Source: an uncultured Kiloniellales bacterium
GTDB taxonomy: Bacteria; Pseudomonadota; Alphaproteobacteria; Kiloniellales; JAKSDN01
Direction: 5' to 3'
Assembly (NCBI GenBank): GCA_947259625.1
Contig: CAMYMY010000231.1
Coordinates: 1-6,113 of the forward strand
Length of the DNA stretch: 6,113 bases
Shown here: piece by piece, positions 5,736 through 6,113 of the stretch
Layout: every line of letters starts with the position of its first letter
Numbering within the stretch: position 1 is the stretch's first letter
Made by a program: the position numbers and the translations under genes
Notes under the pieces: model-generated
Told to the model about the DNA's origin: nothing
What the model saw: the letters and a program-made list of their open reading frames with translations, nothing else
Databases searched by the model: none

Positions 5736-5878
5736 ACCCGTCTTGCCCGCCTCTGGTACTCGCAGGGCAAGGCCACCGAGGCCCGCGACCTCTTCGCCCC
5801 CCTCTCGGCTGGTTCACCGAGGGGTTCGACATGGCGGATCTGAAGGACGCGACGGCGCTGCTCGACGAGTTCGGCTGA
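5736..5878 (+). pseudogene. Frameshifted 3' relic of an adenylate-cyclase/ATPase-type protein
   Basis: The frame from about 5736 reads TRLARLWYSQGKATEARDLFAPL, then goes out of frame at about 5805. The frame offset by one base continues GWFTEGFDMADLKDATALLDEFG and a TGA at 5876-5878. Joined, this matches the characteristic C-terminal end (LARLW.SQGK..EARDLLAPVYGWFTEGFDT.DLK.AKALLDEL) of large bacterial proteins that combine a cyclase domain or AAA ATPase with TPR repeats. A one-base deletion in the Tyr codon before GWF explains the shift. Upstream of about 5736 no further similarity is seen, so only about 47 codons of a gene usually near 1000 codons remain. It is a relic, not a functional gene. 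Confidence 0.65.
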
Positions 5879-5962
5879 ACGTTGTTCCCCTCATGGCGGT
5901 AGTGCCGAAGGTCCGAAAGTGACCCAGCTCGGAAGTCGCGGTTCATCTTCGATGGCACTTCT

Positions 5963-6030
5963 TCCAGCAAATACGACTGTTGCAAATGCGACAATATTTC
6001 CCATTTATAATAATACATCTTTTCATAATT
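5963..6030 (+). promoter_or_regulatory. AT-rich patch with promoter-like TATAAT
   Basis: This stretch is sharply richer in A/T than its surroundings. It holds a perfect TATAAT (6006-6011) and a TTGCAA (5980-5985) 20 bp upstream, longer than the usual 16-18. It would fire rightward toward the window end, where a GTG at 6048 opens 22 codons to the edge that I cannot identify. In the gene-free stretch 5879-6113 I see nothing else that can be supported. Confidence 0.25.
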
Positions 6031-6113
6031 TGGCGGGGTGGTTTGGGGTGAGGAGGCTCGCCCTGCTAAATCTACATGGCCGCCTTCCGCGAACGTTAGC
6101 GCATCACGTCAAG

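Noticed and set aside
5605..6018. A 137-codon minus-strand frame beginning MYYYKWEILSHLQQ
   Set aside because: It crosses the cyclase/ATPase relic on the opposite strand, has no recognisable domain, and turns Arg/Ser/Pro-rich. I considered a transposase fragment here but saw no supporting motif.
6048..6113. A GTG-started frame open to the right edge of the window
   Set aside because: Only 22 codons are visible, two competing frames are also open, and no family is recognised.
1..6113. CRISPR arrays, tRNA or rRNA genes
   Set aside because: I saw no regularly spaced short repeats, and nothing resembling a tRNA cloverleaf or rRNA core sequence.

Overview
The window is GC-rich bacterial DNA, probably an accessory stretch of a chromosome or metagenomic contig. 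An arsenite methyltransferase end, a secreted tetraheme c-type cytochrome with an acidic calcium-type tail, and the C-terminal scar of a large cyclase/ATPase protein would fit a free-living soil or sediment lineage such as Deltaproteobacteria/Myxococcota, Acidobacteria or a related group. No rRNA or marker gene is present, so the lineage is a guess.

Layout. Positions 1-582 (+) hold the C-terminal three quarters of an ArsM-type As(III) S-adenosylmethionine methyltransferase. Converging on it is a tetraheme cytochrome precursor at 956-1648 (-), with a doubtful 60-codon ORF (1659-1841, -) just upstream. The cytochrome block is bracketed by two gap-free direct copies of a 159-bp repeat (596-754 and 1944-2102; 17 differences, about 89% identical).

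The centre (2400-5151, all -) is a compact three-gene operon read right to left: a von Willebrand factor A (VWA) protein with complete MIDAS, a PP2C-type phosphatase, and a divergent Ser/Thr protein kinase with a C-terminal membrane anchor. The genes are 16 and 9 bp apart. This gene set matches the architecture described as the TerY-P (TerY-phosphorylation) triad, linked to Ter-type stress response and reported as an antiviral defence module. No TerB/TerC/TerD gene is visible nearby.

Right of the operon the DNA looks scarred. There are strong hairpins at 5342-5375 and 5399-5415 and a possible 43-codon single-pass membrane peptide (5424-5555, -). A frameshifted 3' relic of an adenylate-cyclase/ATPase-type protein follows (about 5736-5878, +), then an AT-rich patch with a promoter-like TATAAT (about 5963-6030).

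The likely joint action of the triad is reversible Ser/Thr phosphorylation: a membrane-anchored kinase, a soluble phosphatase, and a metal-dependent VWA protein as scaffold or target. The arsenic and cytochrome genes look functionally unrelated to it.
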